Below the pieces are notes generated by a model that was given only the letters and a program-made list of their open reading frames with translations, ran no database searches and had not been told where the DNA came from. Shown here one piece after another: positions 32,260-43,600 of a stretch of 64,000 nucleotides of DNA. The position numbers and the translations under genes are program-made. Each line of letters starts with the position of its first letter. Positions within the stretch are counted from its first letter, which is position 1. This stretch comes from Magnolia sinica (taxonomy: Eukaryota; Streptophyta; Magnoliopsida; Magnoliales; Magnoliaceae): assembly GCF_029962835.1 (NCBI RefSeq), contig NC_080574.1, positions 25,828,001 to 25,892,000 on the forward strand, given 5' to 3'.

Positions 32260-33640
32260 TCCATGTATCAGAAAATTGATTTCTTGTCATATAAGTGAAG
32301 ATCTGATGTAGTGAGAAAAATTGAAAAATCATATAGTAGACTAAGGAAATAAAATTTCAAACAAAATTCGCAATGAATCATTAAATACAAAGAAGCAGAA
32401 AATTTAGAATTTCAATCAAACTAGCAGGTCAGGACAATTTTTGAGTAAGAAATGATAACAGAATAGAACTTTTCTGTAAATCTTCACAATGAGCATATGT
32501 TTTTACAATTTTTAGTTGGAACTTGGAATTATAATCTAGTGGTACATATCATGTGCCGTGTACTCATGTTGCATTGTGCACACTCTCTCTATTTTCAAGC
32601 AACCGCTAATTTTCTTCTTGACAGTGCTTTAAATTTGTCTGAATTGGAAATCTTTCCATCTCTTCTCTTCTGTTTGTTTTATTCTCTTAGCTTCCATTTC
32701 TAATGAGTTTTCTCACTGCCTTTACTGAAGGATATGATTGTGGGACGATTCTCATATATTATATGATTATTTTTATTTTTATTTTCTGTGCTCTTGACTC
32801 TCTTCTCAATATCTTCCAAAGAATCTTATTATTATTCAGTAAAATCCAGAAAATCTGGCTGTAATGCTATGTGCATTATAATGACTGACTTTTTTTAATC
32901 AGCCAAATTCTAGTAATGTGAAGGAATTCAGAATGAAGCTTGAGGAGCGGAGACACATGTTCAAGCAAGACAATGTAAGAGCACATGATGAAAACATAGC
33001 CCACGTACAGCTAAAAGTAACTGGGTGATTGGAGTGACAGATAGATTGATTTTAAAAGTTAAAATAACCTATGAGAGGCAAGCATAATCTATCATGTGGC
33101 TAAAAATGAAGAGAACGCAGATCAGAAAGACATTACGCTTGAGAGTGAGTTTCAGGTGTAAGTTGCATACAAGTGAAATCACTTCTTTTGCTCAGGATTT
33201 CAAATGCACTAAAAAAGTTGTGAGTGACTTACAGCTTGTAACTCGCTTACAGGTGAAATTTTCTGTCCAAACACCACCTTTAAGTGGGGTTGCCTGTAAA
33301 CCCTTGACAACTAATAAAACTTCCAGGCATCCAAATGACCCCTAAATGCACCGGAAAATTGAGAAATCATATGATCATTGGTCTAAGCATGTAGTGTCCT
33401 CAGATAGATGGCTAAGAAAGAACTAGAGTGGCAATCTAAATTCAACAAAAAATGCCAAATTTGGGTTGGTGGGTCTTCCCAATCTTGCTTTATTTGGGGC
33501 ATGGTCCATCCACTGTGCGTCCCATCATAGCAACGGTCTCAAAGACTGAACCACAGGCCCCACTTGTACAAATTCAAGGCTTATACAGTAAGTATCCCTG
33601 GGCCAAGGATCAAATTCAAGGAGAAAATCAGATAAGAGGA
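32260..33640. other. Intergenic; MITE-like pieces
   Basis: This is AT-rich sequence. A terminal-like AGGCATCCAAATGACCCC at about 33326-33343 suggests a decayed Harbinger/hAT MITE. GGTGGGTCTTCCC and GGGGCATGGTCCATCC at 33465-33510 suggest family M. No clear gene is present apart from one exon-like stretch at 32903. Confidence 0.4.
32903..32974 (+). pseudogene. Isolated exon-like segment, unknown protein
   Basis: A 72-bp open stretch lies between a T-rich tract ending in AATCAG and a donor-like GTAAGAGC. It reads as 24 codons including NVKEFRMKLEERRHMF, a charged helical composition. I do not recognise the family, and no neighbouring plus-strand exon was found. It may be a captured exon or chance. 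Confidence 0.25.
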
Positions 33641-33649
33641 GATAATTAC

Positions 33650-34230
33650 CATAGTCAATGCGGTCCAACCATGAAAAAACCCATGCTGTCTGATGGCTTC
33701 TCCATCTGGAGACTTAGACATACTTGCCAATAAGCACAAGCTTCCAACTATAGACATTTCCACATTCATGAAGCATGAGCTGTGTTTCTTCACCTGCACC
33801 AAAAGGAAACAATATAGAAAGGATAGAAGAAAATGGAGAAAATGGAGGAATGTAAAGGAGTCTAACTTGAGAAGCCCACTGACAGAGAGAAGAAGCCCAC
33901 TGACAGGCTTCCAACTATAGACATTTCCACAGTCATTAAGCATGAGTTGTTTCTTTACCTGCACCAAAAGGAAACAATATAGAAAGGATAGAAGAAAATG
34001 GAGAAAATGGAGGAATGTAAAGGAGTCTAACATGAGAAGCCCACTGACAGAGAGAAGAAGTAGACCAGAGAGCACAGAAGCAACTAAAACAGGAATGATT
34101 CCATGAAAGAGAACTTGATTTGGGTTACTGCCACTAGAATCCCTGCCAGAACCGTCTCCAAAGCTTAGAAGTATAGCAGCAATTATTAGTAAGAATAGGG
34201 CCCCCATTTGTTTTACTGATTGCTTCTGCC
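33650..34230 (-). pseudogene. Nucleotide-sugar transporter (CMP-sialic acid/UDP-galactose type) fragment
   Basis: Exon 34032-34230 encodes GALFLLIIAAILLSFGDGSG and PVLVASVLSGL, then CQWAS in a shifted frame. Exon 33650-33793 encodes VEMSIVGSLCLLASMSKSPD and GEAIRQHGFFHGWTALTM, ending at a GT donor. These match adjacent exons of plant CMP-sialic acid-transporter-like proteins, Golgi membrane antiporters of nucleotide sugars. A 167-bp tandem duplication (33740-33906, 33907-34073) covers the 73-bp intron plus both exon edges, so the intron occurs twice (33794-33866, 33959-34031). The first exon seems to lack one base before CQWAS, by comparison with the family. A single long frame at 33581-34207 reads through introns and is not the protein. 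Other exons are missing. Confidence 0.72.
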
Positions 34231-34657
34231 TACAGATTGCACCCAGAAAAAATATAGTTAAGTGACTGTCAGAGAACCTGTTAATTCTCTGAAATTACCT
34301 GCAAGCGCATAGCCATTAAAATGGCCTAGCATCAGCCTAGTCGGCAGAAATGCTCAACTCAGAAAATATAAGAAAAGCTTTCTCCTGCCTTTGGAACCAA
34401 TAGGAAATGATTGAAAAGTTAGACATAAGACAGTGATTTACCATCTGGAATAGGCCTAGGAAAATAACCAGTGATTAATAACCACTACATTCAAAGAGTA
34501 AGTGGAGAGAAAAAACAATCTACAATACATCTGGTAGTATAAACTATAAAGTGAGTCGGGAGCCAACAAAAAACATTGAAACTTCTAAAATACTCTTACA
34601 TGTATCAAGACCAATGGACCAAGTCTATGGTTCTTATACTGTTTCCCCTCAGCTAGA

Positions 34658-34813
34658 AGCAAGGTTCTCAAAACTCGGTTTCAGTGTGCAATTCAACAAC
34701 GAATTAAACCAACCAGGCAGACAGTGACTCATCAAAGCAAGGTTCTCAAAACTCGGTTTCAGTGTGCAATTCAACAACGAATTAAACCAACCGGGCAGAC
34801 AGTGACTCATCAA
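34658..34813. repeat. 78-bp tandem duplication
   Basis: AGCAAGGTTCTCAAAACTCG begins at 34658 and again at 34736; the two units are nearly identical. It lies downstream of the last PLC-like exon in the minus sense and makes a short repeated peptide frame on the minus strand. Confidence 0.88.
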
Positions 34814-34861
34814 AGCATACATGTTTATGGTCAAAAGTCCAAAAAGAAAGAAAGAAAGAAA

Positions 34862-36391
34862 AAACTGATGGCTAGGATTATCCAGTGGGGCTTGTGGGAC
34901 TCCCCCTCCATCACTTCTCTGCAACAAAAGATCCACATACAAATAGGCACATATACTAAAGAATTAAAGAAAAAAATAAATAAATAATCCATGAACAAAG
35001 ACCCAAATGCATATAAAAGAAACACAATTCTTTATCATGTTTCCATTTCCATCTTTAATGAAAGTGAGATCTCATGCATTACCTTGTAGAAATCGACAGC
35101 AATGAAGTTGGGCCATCGTTTTCCTGCTGCTTCATGACATGTACCAGTCATGCTAGTAAGTGGAGCTAAGTTGTCCTTACAAGCTGTCGCTAAATTAGGA
35201 TTGTCAGGGAAATAGTTCTCTAAAACAAGGGATCTTGTTGTTGTGTTCATGGGTGATGATTCCGCACGATTAGGATAAGAACTCGCCTTCATCCCACTGT
35301 CACCATCTGCAGTTTCAGCCCAATCACCAAAACCAATAAAAAGAGAATCAACGATAGCTTCACATGTTTATACTCCTATGCATCAGAAATTCAAATTGGA
35401 CAATGCTTCCTATTTTGATGTATTTTATATCAATTTCATTTTATCTCCAAAAGCAAATTGATTCAAGGAGAAAACACAGAAATTTTATATTTTTACTGAA
35501 TTTCATTAATAGTGCAGACCTCCTCATGAGGCAACATTCGCCAACCTGCGAAAAGCATTAGAGCATGCATCAAGCGGTCCACGCTAATAAATAGCCAGGC
35601 CCGAAAATCACGCAGTTCACTCGTCAGGTGGAACACATTTAAAAAAGAACAATGAACATTTTAAAAGAATTACCAGGAGTCCACATTCAACTAAAGCATG
35701 TGGCCTGCCCAATGAATGTACAACAAGCCTGATTCTCATGCCACATCATCTACTCGGCAGGGCCCATGTTATGCATGTGGGCTTAGCAAAGCATGTACTA
35801 AATTTCTACAGGAAAAAAATAAAAAATAAAAAATCATCCTTCTATCTATAAGAGTTCCACTGCAAGATCTGCATGGGATATACATTTATGAAAGGAGAGA
35901 AAACAGGGCTTACATTGGTTTTCTACAACATATCTCCACTCATAGGCATTGCCTTCAAAAGCCTCCCTGGCTGATTTTGAGGTGAATACCAACAAACGCT
36001 GGTTCTTACTAATCATATCATCGATGATGGGCCAATCCTGCCCATTTTTAGGCATCCCTGATACCAGAAACCAAAATTTCCTAAGGCCGGCGGCATTGAA
36101 TACCTTAGTTAGGCCTTGAGGTGATGTGACATAATCTTCTATGAAGATTGTAATGATCTCCAAAGGGTTGGCATCAAGGAACACTTGAATTTCTTTCAAC
36201 ACATTAATAGCAGGTTGTTGTAAGTCAGATAGGTTAATCAGAATTCAATCATTTCATTAGATTTACATAAAAAGAAATCAGCTACGACTTACGAATGCTA
36301 TCAAATTGTAGCATTGGCCTCCAAAGGAGTGGCACAACCAAATGTCATTGTTGAAGTCGTACATGTTAGGCATCACCCCTCTAACATCCTT
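34862..36391 (-). pseudogene. PI-PLC X-domain protein fragment, four exons
   Basis: The minus-strand exons are 36293-36391 (MYDFNNDIWLCHSFGGQCYN), 35914-36217 (KEIQVFLDANPLEIITIFIE, DYVTSPQGL, KNQRLLVFTSKSAREAF), 35083-35306 (YPNRAESSPMNTTTRSLVL, NYFPDNPNLATACKDN, AGKRWPNFIAVDFYK) and a stub from 34918 (RSDGGGVPQA) that diverges by about 34862. They match plant secreted or GPI-type PI-PLC X-domain proteins, which resemble phospholipase C but have unclear activity. Phases agree across introns. Upstream exons with the signal peptide and the first part of the X domain are absent, and the Cys-rich C-terminus is replaced. The acceptor before 36217 reads TTACAA instead of TTACAG. It lies just downstream of a LOG fragment, same strand. 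Confidence 0.8.
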
Positions 36392-36651
36392 CTGCAATGA
36401 TTCAGAGTATAAATAGCAGCAATAAAAAAAATAACCATATCTTTTTTTCGTTCACTTTTTTCTTTTTGCAAAAATAATTATATATTTGTTAAGATGGACA
36501 TCTTGTTCATGAACATTATACAGTAGCGAGCATGTAAATCATATCTTCTATCTAAGAAGACCCACCTACACATACATACAGATCCCATCTTCAAGATACA
36601 AGTATTTCTATGTTGCGTGTATGTGATTTTCTGTTAGTAGAGTTTGCTTAC

Positions 36652-37018
36652 GGGTTTATTATGGATTCCTAGCTGAGCCCAGGTGATGACTTCCAAGAGC
36701 TCTTCTAAGGTTCCATACCCACCTGAAATAAGAAAGGAAATAAGAAAACCTCAAGGCTTTAGGAATCTGATTAAATGGGTTATTGAGAGAAGAAGAACAG
36801 AACCTAGTAATGCGATGAAAGCGTCGGAATGGCGGGACATCTCTGCCCTCCTTTGATGCATGCTGGCCACTGCCTTCACCCTCTCCTTCTGTTTCTCCTG
36901 TAATCTGCCATTAAAGAACGTCTTTCAGCAGCATAAGAAAATAAGAATAGATGAAAGAAGCAAGAGAAGAAAGGCATATCTACTTACTTCTTTGCACATG
37001 AGAGTCTTCAGTATGATC
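36652..37018 (-). pseudogene. LOG: LONELY GUY cytokinin-activating enzyme fragment, three exons
   Basis: Exons 36988-37018 (IILKTLMCKE), 36804-36897 (VKAVASMHQRRAEMSRHSDA then FIALL) and 36652-36722 ([17 protein letters not shown] then LGIHNKP) join in frame. They match LOG, the cytoplasmic cytokinin riboside 5'-monophosphate phosphoribohydrolase that releases free cytokinin. The Glu of GGxGTxxE is present. The proline usually found before GGYGT is leucine (CTA), and the one in the I-P-K motif is also leucine (CTG), both explained by C-to-T changes. First and last exons are missing. The downstream neighbour on the same strand, within 300 bp, is the PLC-like fragment, which is an unusual juxtaposition. 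Confidence 0.8.
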
Positions 37019-37181
37019 CTACAAAGAAAAGGTCGAAAAACGTTCATTAATCCAATGAAAAACAAAACCCATATCAAAAATCATTCCTTTCTTTTATGAT
37101 TGTGTTGGTTTTTCTCACCCTAAAACATGTCCTCCTCCTTTATGAAATGAGTGAGAAAAACTCTGTTTCAACATTAAGAAA

Positions 37182-37361
37182 AGAGTGACAAACTCAGCTC
37201 CCTTCTTTCAACCAACATTTATGAAAAATTTTGTTTTCTTCATCACGGAACAATGATAAAGGTTGATGAAAAGAGTGACAAACTCAGCTCCTTTCTTTCA
37301 ACCAACATTTATGAAAAATTTTGTTTTCTTCATCAAGGAAACAATGATAAAGGTTGATGAA
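37182..37361. repeat. 90-bp tandem duplication
   Basis: AGAGTGACAAACTCAGCTCC begins at 37182 and 37272. The two copies differ at a few sites and by one inserted base. Confidence 0.88.
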
Positions 37362-37389
37362 AAGAGTAGCAAAACCTTGAGGAGAAAAT

Positions 37390-39420
37390 AAAGTGATGAT
37401 GGAATGATTAATGCCCCAGTCGCGATTACAGGATTCAAATGTCTAAAAAGCAAGACATGCACACATGCCAATATGTTAGCATTAATATTATAAAAACTTA
37501 TGTATCAAAAAAATATATTATAAAAACCTACAAAAAAAAAAAACTAACAAGCTTTTATTCTGTTCACAATTTGTTGAGAGAAACCAAGAAGACAAATAGT
37601 TTGATCCGGATCCAACAGAAATAGTACCATGCCTAATCAAATGACACCTGATCATCACATCAAGGATTAAAATAATTTGTGTGATGACTTCCAATGTGTC
37701 CACACGTGCAAACATGGGTAGAAGCCCGATTGTCAAACTTAATTCTAAAGCATTTAAGCAACCATGAAAGGTAAAGATAAATTAGTACAGGGTGCACAGG
37801 ATGAGATTTAGCTTACAGGAATATTAGCTTTTGCCCCCCACGATGGAATTCAATTCTCCAAAAGGTTCCTTACAAGGACAGTTTGAGTCTAAATACACTG
37901 AGCATGATGAAAGGAAAAACAAATCTCAATAGGATACATGGTGCTAATTCAAGGTAATTATGAAATATCAACTAAAAGATGATTTTTTAGAAATTGAAAC
38001 GTGAACTGACAAAATGACAAAATGACAAAGAAAGCAAGAAAAGAATTCACATTTAGATATAAATAGCAAAACAGAATACCTTTGACAAAAATAGAATTGT
38101 AATGAAATCCCAATTTCCTAGTATTCATAATGAGAAAGTAGCCCTCAAATTACAGATAGATTCTTTTCAAATCCAACTTGAAAGTAATGCAATTGCAATT
38201 TGGAGCATGGTTCCTCAATATGAATGCTAAGGAAGGTAACTACTGAATATTTTTCTTGCTCTATTTTTAGTGATTTTCAGCTCCATTGCTGAGCATTAGA
38301 GGAAAGTCGATGTGGGTGTCGTCGTTTGGGGCCCGCCAAGCCTTCAATCAAGTGTTGCAGCGAAGTGCAGATCACAAACCATATGGGGCACATCCAATGG
38401 ACCAATCTTCCACTTCAACAACCACAACTTTGAGTTATAGAAACTTTCCACTAATGTATAAAAGATGAGAAACAGTAACAGATCAAACCTCGAGAACAAA
38501 ACATGGTGAGCACATCTAAGGTCTTGTAGCAATCGTTTGAAGCTTCAACTTTGAACCTGCAGTAGGCCGATGACATTTGGCCGGCTTGGTTATTGCAAGA
38601 TCCAAATGCGATTGAATTAGCTATATATGGGTAGTAATTGTTAATTGATAGTCAGCAACAATTAGATCATTTGGAACATTACTCACGTGAAAACTCAGTT
38701 GTAATTTCTATATTCAACCAAGACCTGACTCAAGACCGACCCAAATCCAAACCATGTGATAAACGGGTTGAATTTGAGTCCTCTGCTCTTACTAATCACA
38801 CCAGCAAGAGTACTGTAATGAAATCCCAACAATGGCCTAGCAGGAGTATTGTAATGAAATCCATAACAAATATACATCAGCAGTTAAAAATACAATGCAA
38901 TGGCAATACACAAGTAGCTTATCTTTTAAGAATCCATCTTCATCTTTCAAAAAGAAAAGGAAAAGAAATAGTTCAATGTCAGATTTGCCCATATTTGCTT
39001 CAGATTTATCAGAACCGATATGAGTGTCCATCTGGACAGGGGATATCCTAAAAACTGGGATATTGGCTCCATGACCTCCATGTCGGATTTGCTTAATTAC
39101 AACTACATAATTGTGACTAAGTAGGGAACTCCGTCACCTTTGGAAGCAATTAACCATCTCTTGCCAAGTGGGCATGGAGGATGAATGGTTCTACATGCAC
39201 AAAGGTCCCCTATGGAAAAGAAAAACAGATATTGTAAAATAAATTAAGCTATATTTACAAAGCTTGTCCATGAACAAGCAAGATGGGGCCTATTCAAAAT
39301 TGAATGGTGAGGATTGCAGCCCTACCAACCAACCAGGTGCGTCCGTGTGTGTGTGTGATTTATACAAGCTTCAGTTTCTCCTCACTTGATCTATGAAAAC
39401 ACTTATGTTCATTTGCAAAA
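37390..39420. other. Intergenic; a 35-bp direct repeat near 38805-38865
   Basis: No gene was recognised; the frames at 38638-39051 (plus) and others resemble nothing known. GAGTACTGTAATGAAATCC and GAGTATTGTAATGAAATCC form a short tandem duplication. An (TG)n run lies near 39341-39355. Further exons of LOG were sought here and not found. Confidence 0.5.
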
Positions 39421-39733
39421 CTCAAGAACAACCTAATTAGATGTTAGTATTAGAATTTTCCATTAAATAGCGTTAGTAGATTGTTTCGCGCCAAGTTACT
39501 AATGAAAACAGAAGCATGTATAAAAACTAAGCTAATTAGATATTAGTAGTAAAATTTAGATGGCTCGTGTCTCTTAATCCCCACAAAACACAAAAACAAG
39601 ATGTGGTCGGATTAAAAACTACATGTGTTAACAACAACTTAATTAGATGTTAGTATTAAAATTTCCATTAAATAGCTTTAGTAGATTCTTCATCGCCATG
39701 TTACTCTTGAAAACAAAGGCATGTATAAAAACT

Positions 39734-39852
39734 AGTGTTTCAAATAGCGCCCGTAGCGTAGCGGTAGTGTACACTATGTACTGTAACGTGATTGTAGCAC
39801 TACATATCATCCTAAATAGTATAAATGTACGCTATAGGGGTCGTAGCATACG
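39734..39852 (+). mobile_element. Deleted copy of the hAT-like insertion in satellite A
   Basis: AGTGTTTCAAATAGCGCCCG to GTAGCATACGTT is homologous to the first part of the element at 40065. It lies at the same point of the neighbouring monomer, before TTAAAACTAAGC. The right-hand part is missing. Confidence 0.75.
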
Positions 39853-40064
39853 TTAAAACTAAGCTAATTAGATATTAGTAGTAGAATTTAGATGACTCGT
39901 GTCCCTCAATCCCCACAAAACACAAAAACAAGATATGGTTGGATTAAAAATTGCATGTGTCAACAACAACCTAATTAGATGTTAGTATTAGAATTTCCAT
40001 TAAATCGCGTTAGTAGATTCTTCAGTGCCACGTTACTCTCGAAAACAAAAGCATGTATAAAAAC

Positions 40065-40686
40065 CAGTGTTTCAAATAGCGCCCGTAGCGTAGCGGTAGC
40101 ATACACTACATACCGTAGTGTGATTGTAGCTCTACATAGCGTCGTAAATAACATAAATGTACGCTATAGGGTTCGTAGCGTACGCTACAACTATGTAGCA
40201 TGTAGCGTCCGTAGCGTAAGCTCCAATGTATTTTTTTTACTATTTTATTTTCTTCACATTTTCTTTGTATCTAATGTTGAGGAATGTGACACTTGTATTA
40301 TACTTGATACTTTTAACCGATGAGATTTTTATTTCTTTTTATAATTATGACTTGTGGTTTCAATTAGACATTATTAATTAAAGTGGTTTGATTAGAAAGT
40401 TGTTGTTGTGCTAATTATTTGATTTGGCTTATATATGTGGATAGGCTTTTGAAAAATGATAACTAATAACTTGTTTGAAGATGCTTATAATTTATAAAAT
40501 TAATCATCTTTTAGGCATATTTATATTTGTTTTTTCTTTTTTACATATTTATTTATTTTTTTCCTTTTTTTCACTATTTATTATATTTGTCCTATTTTTA
40601 AATCAATCATCATTTAGTCTATAATAATGCTACACACTATAGAGGGCTGAGAGCTACGCACCATGCTACCGCTATTTAAAACACTG
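40065..40686. mobile_element. hAT-like element inserted in a type A monomer
   Basis: Terminal inverted repeats CAGTGTTTCAAATAGCG and (inverse of the right end) CAGTGTTTTAAATAGCG bound 622 bp. The flanking 8-mers are ATAAAAAC and TTAAAAAC, a probable 8-bp target duplication with one mismatch. The subterminal left part has many GTAGCGTA words. AT-rich filler has no transposase. The surrounding monomer resumes exactly at AAAAACTAAGC. Confidence 0.78.
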
Positions 40687-43600
40687 TTAAAAACTAAGCT
40701 AATTAGATATTAGTAATAGAATTTAGATGGCTTGTGTTTCTCAATCCTCACAAAACACACAAACAAGCTGGGGTTCAGATTAAAAACTGCATGTGTCAAC
40801 ATCAACCTAATTAGATGTTAATATTAGAATTTTCCATTAAATAGCGTTACTAGATTCTTCCACGCCATGGTACTCCTGAAAACAAAAGCATGTATAAAAA
40901 TTAAGCTAATTAGATATTAATAGTAAAATTTAGATGGGTTGTGTCTCACAATCCCCAAAAATTACACAAACAAGTTGTGGTTCGGATTAAAAACTGCATG
41001 TGTCAACAACAACCTAATTACATGTTGGTATTAGAATTTTTCATTAAATCGTGTTAGTAGATTCTTCCACGACATGTTACTCCTGAAAACAAAAGCATGT
41101 ATAAAAACTAACTAATTAGATATTAGTAGTAGAATTTAGATGGCTCGTGTCTCTCAACCCCCACAAAACACACAAATAAGCTGGGGTTCAGATTAAAAAC
41201 TGCATGTGTTAAGAACAATCTAATTAGATGTTAGTAGTAGAATTTTCAATTAAATAGCATTAATAGATTCTTCCACACCATGGCACTCCTGAAAACAAAA
41301 ACGAGTATAAAAATTAAGCTAATTAGATATTACAAGTAGAATTTAGATGGCTCGTGTCTCTCAATTACTATAAAACATACAAACAAGCTGTGGTCAGATT
41401 AAAAACTACATATGTCAACAACAACCCAATTAGATGTTAGCATTAGAATTTCCATTAAATAGCATTAGTAGATTCTTCCGTGCCATGTTACTCCTAAAAA
41501 CAAAAGCATGTATAAAAACTAAGCTAATTTGATATTAGTAGTAGAATTTAGATGACTCGTGTCTCTCAATCCGTACAAAATACACTGACAAGCTATGGTC
41601 AGATTAAAAACTGCATGTGTCAACAACAACCCAATTACATGTTAGTATTAGAATTTCCACTAAATAACGTTAGTAGATTCTTCCACGCCATGTTACTCCT
41701 GAAAACAAAAGCATGTATAAAAACTAAGCTAATTCGATATTAGTATTAAAATTGAGATGAATCGTGATCAGATTAAAAACTACATATGTCAACAACAACC
41801 CAATTAGATGGTAGTATTAGAATTTTCCATTAAATAGCGTTAGTAGATTCTTCCGCACTATTTTAATCCTGAAAATAAAAGCACATATAAAAACTACGCT
41901 TATTAGATCTTAGTAGTAGAATTTTGATGGTTGGTGTCTCTTAATCTCCACAAAACACACAAACAAGCGATGGTCGTTTTAAAAACTGCATGTGTTTTCA
42001 TGTAACTACGATCAAGCCATGTTACCAAAAAAAAAACTATGTTAAAACTTAGAAATTTTATTAAATTTAGTAGTTCTTTCATTGTATCTTTTATGTTAAC
42101 TTATCTAGCGTATAAAACCATATGTTAACAACTAAACTAGATGTTAGATTAGAATTTCCATTAAATAGCGTTAGTAGATTCTTCCACCACATGTACTTCA
42201 AAACAAAAGCAAGTATAAAATAAGCTAAATAGATATTAGTAGTAGAATTTAGGCTCGTTCTCTCAATCCCCATAAAAACGCAAACAAGTATGGGATTAAA
42301 AACTCATTGTCAACAACAACCCTATTAGATGTTAGTATTAGAATATCCATTAAATAGCGTTATAGATTCTTCCACATCTGAAAACAAAAGCAGTATAAAA
42401 CTAACAATTGGAATTTAGATCTTGCCTCAATTAAACACAACAACATGGTGATTAAAATACCATTTAACAACCAAATTAGATGTTAGTATTAAAATTTTAT
42501 TAAATAAGGTTAGTAGATTCTTCCGCGACATGTTACTCCCGAAAACAAAAGCAAGTATAAAAACTAAGCTAATTAGAATTGGACATTTAACCATCATTCC
42601 CATCAATGTGACATCAAACAAAACATTGCTCCTAGGAAAACCATTTAACAACCAAACATTAGATGTTAGTATTAGAATTTTATTAAATAATTAGTAGATT
42701 CTTCCACGACATGTTACTCCGAAAACAAAAGCAAGTATAAAAATAATCTAAATTAAAAGTAAATAGGAATTGGGTCTCGTTGAAATCAGTGTTAGAAATA
42801 GAATTTCTATTAAATAACGTTAGTAGATTCTTGCGAATTTACTCTGAAAACAAAAAAAGTTAAAAACATGCTTCAATACAGGAACGGTCACAATGTGGAC
42901 ATTTAACCATCATTACCCATCAATGTGGACATCTAACCAACATTGCTCCTAGGCCATTTAACAACCAAATAGATGTTAGTATTAAATTTTTTAAATAAGG
43001 TTAGTAGATTCTTCCGCGACATGTTACTCCAAAACAAAAGCAAGTATAAAACTATCACAATGCGTGCATTTAACCATCATTACCCATCAATGTATCATCT
43101 AACCAACATTGCTCCTAGAATACGGCCTGCTATAGATAGTGCTTGGGTGTTTCTATTAAATAAGTAGTAGATTCTTCCACGACATGTTACTGAAAAACAA
43201 AAGCAGTATAAAAACTGTCACCTCAATATTGTGGACATTTAACCATCATTCCCATCAATGTGGACATCTAACCAACATTGCTCCTAAAGTGGCATTTAAC
43301 AACCAAACTAGATGTTAGTATTAGAATTTCATTTAAATAGCGTTAGTAGATTCTTCCACATGTTACTCCGAAAAAAAAGCAGTATAAAAAGTCACGCCCC
43401 AAACTAAATCAAATGTAGACATTTAACCATTATTGCCATCAATGTGGACATCTAACCAACATTATTCTAGATGGCCATTTAACAACCAAATAGATGTTAG
43501 TTAGAATTTCTATTAAATAGCGTTAGTAGAATTTTTCGCTTTATAAAAAAAACAAGTATAAAAACTAAGCTAAATGTGGACATTTAACCATCATTGCCCA

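Larger units (their letters stand above)
39425..42560 (+). repeat. Type A satellite, about 206-bp monomer
   Basis: Monomers repeat at 205-207 bp (ATTAAATAGC-type word at 40836, 41043, 41249, 41454, 41659). One half is AATTAGATGTTAGTATTAG, a CATTAAATAGCGTTAGTAG word, ATTCTTCC and ACTCCTGAAAACAAAAGC. The other is AATTAGATATTAGTAGTAG, GATGGCTCGTGTCTCTC, CCCCACAAAACACACAAAC and AAAAACTGCATGTGTCAAC. The halves start alike, suggesting an ancient dimer of about 103 bp. Past about 42.1 kb units shorten by small deletions. About 13 units are present, interrupted by hAT-like insertions. Confidence 0.93.

Noticed and set aside
33581-34207. 208-codon minus-strand frame as one protein
   Set aside because: It reads through two short introns and a one-base frameshift; the true exons are shorter and in other frames.
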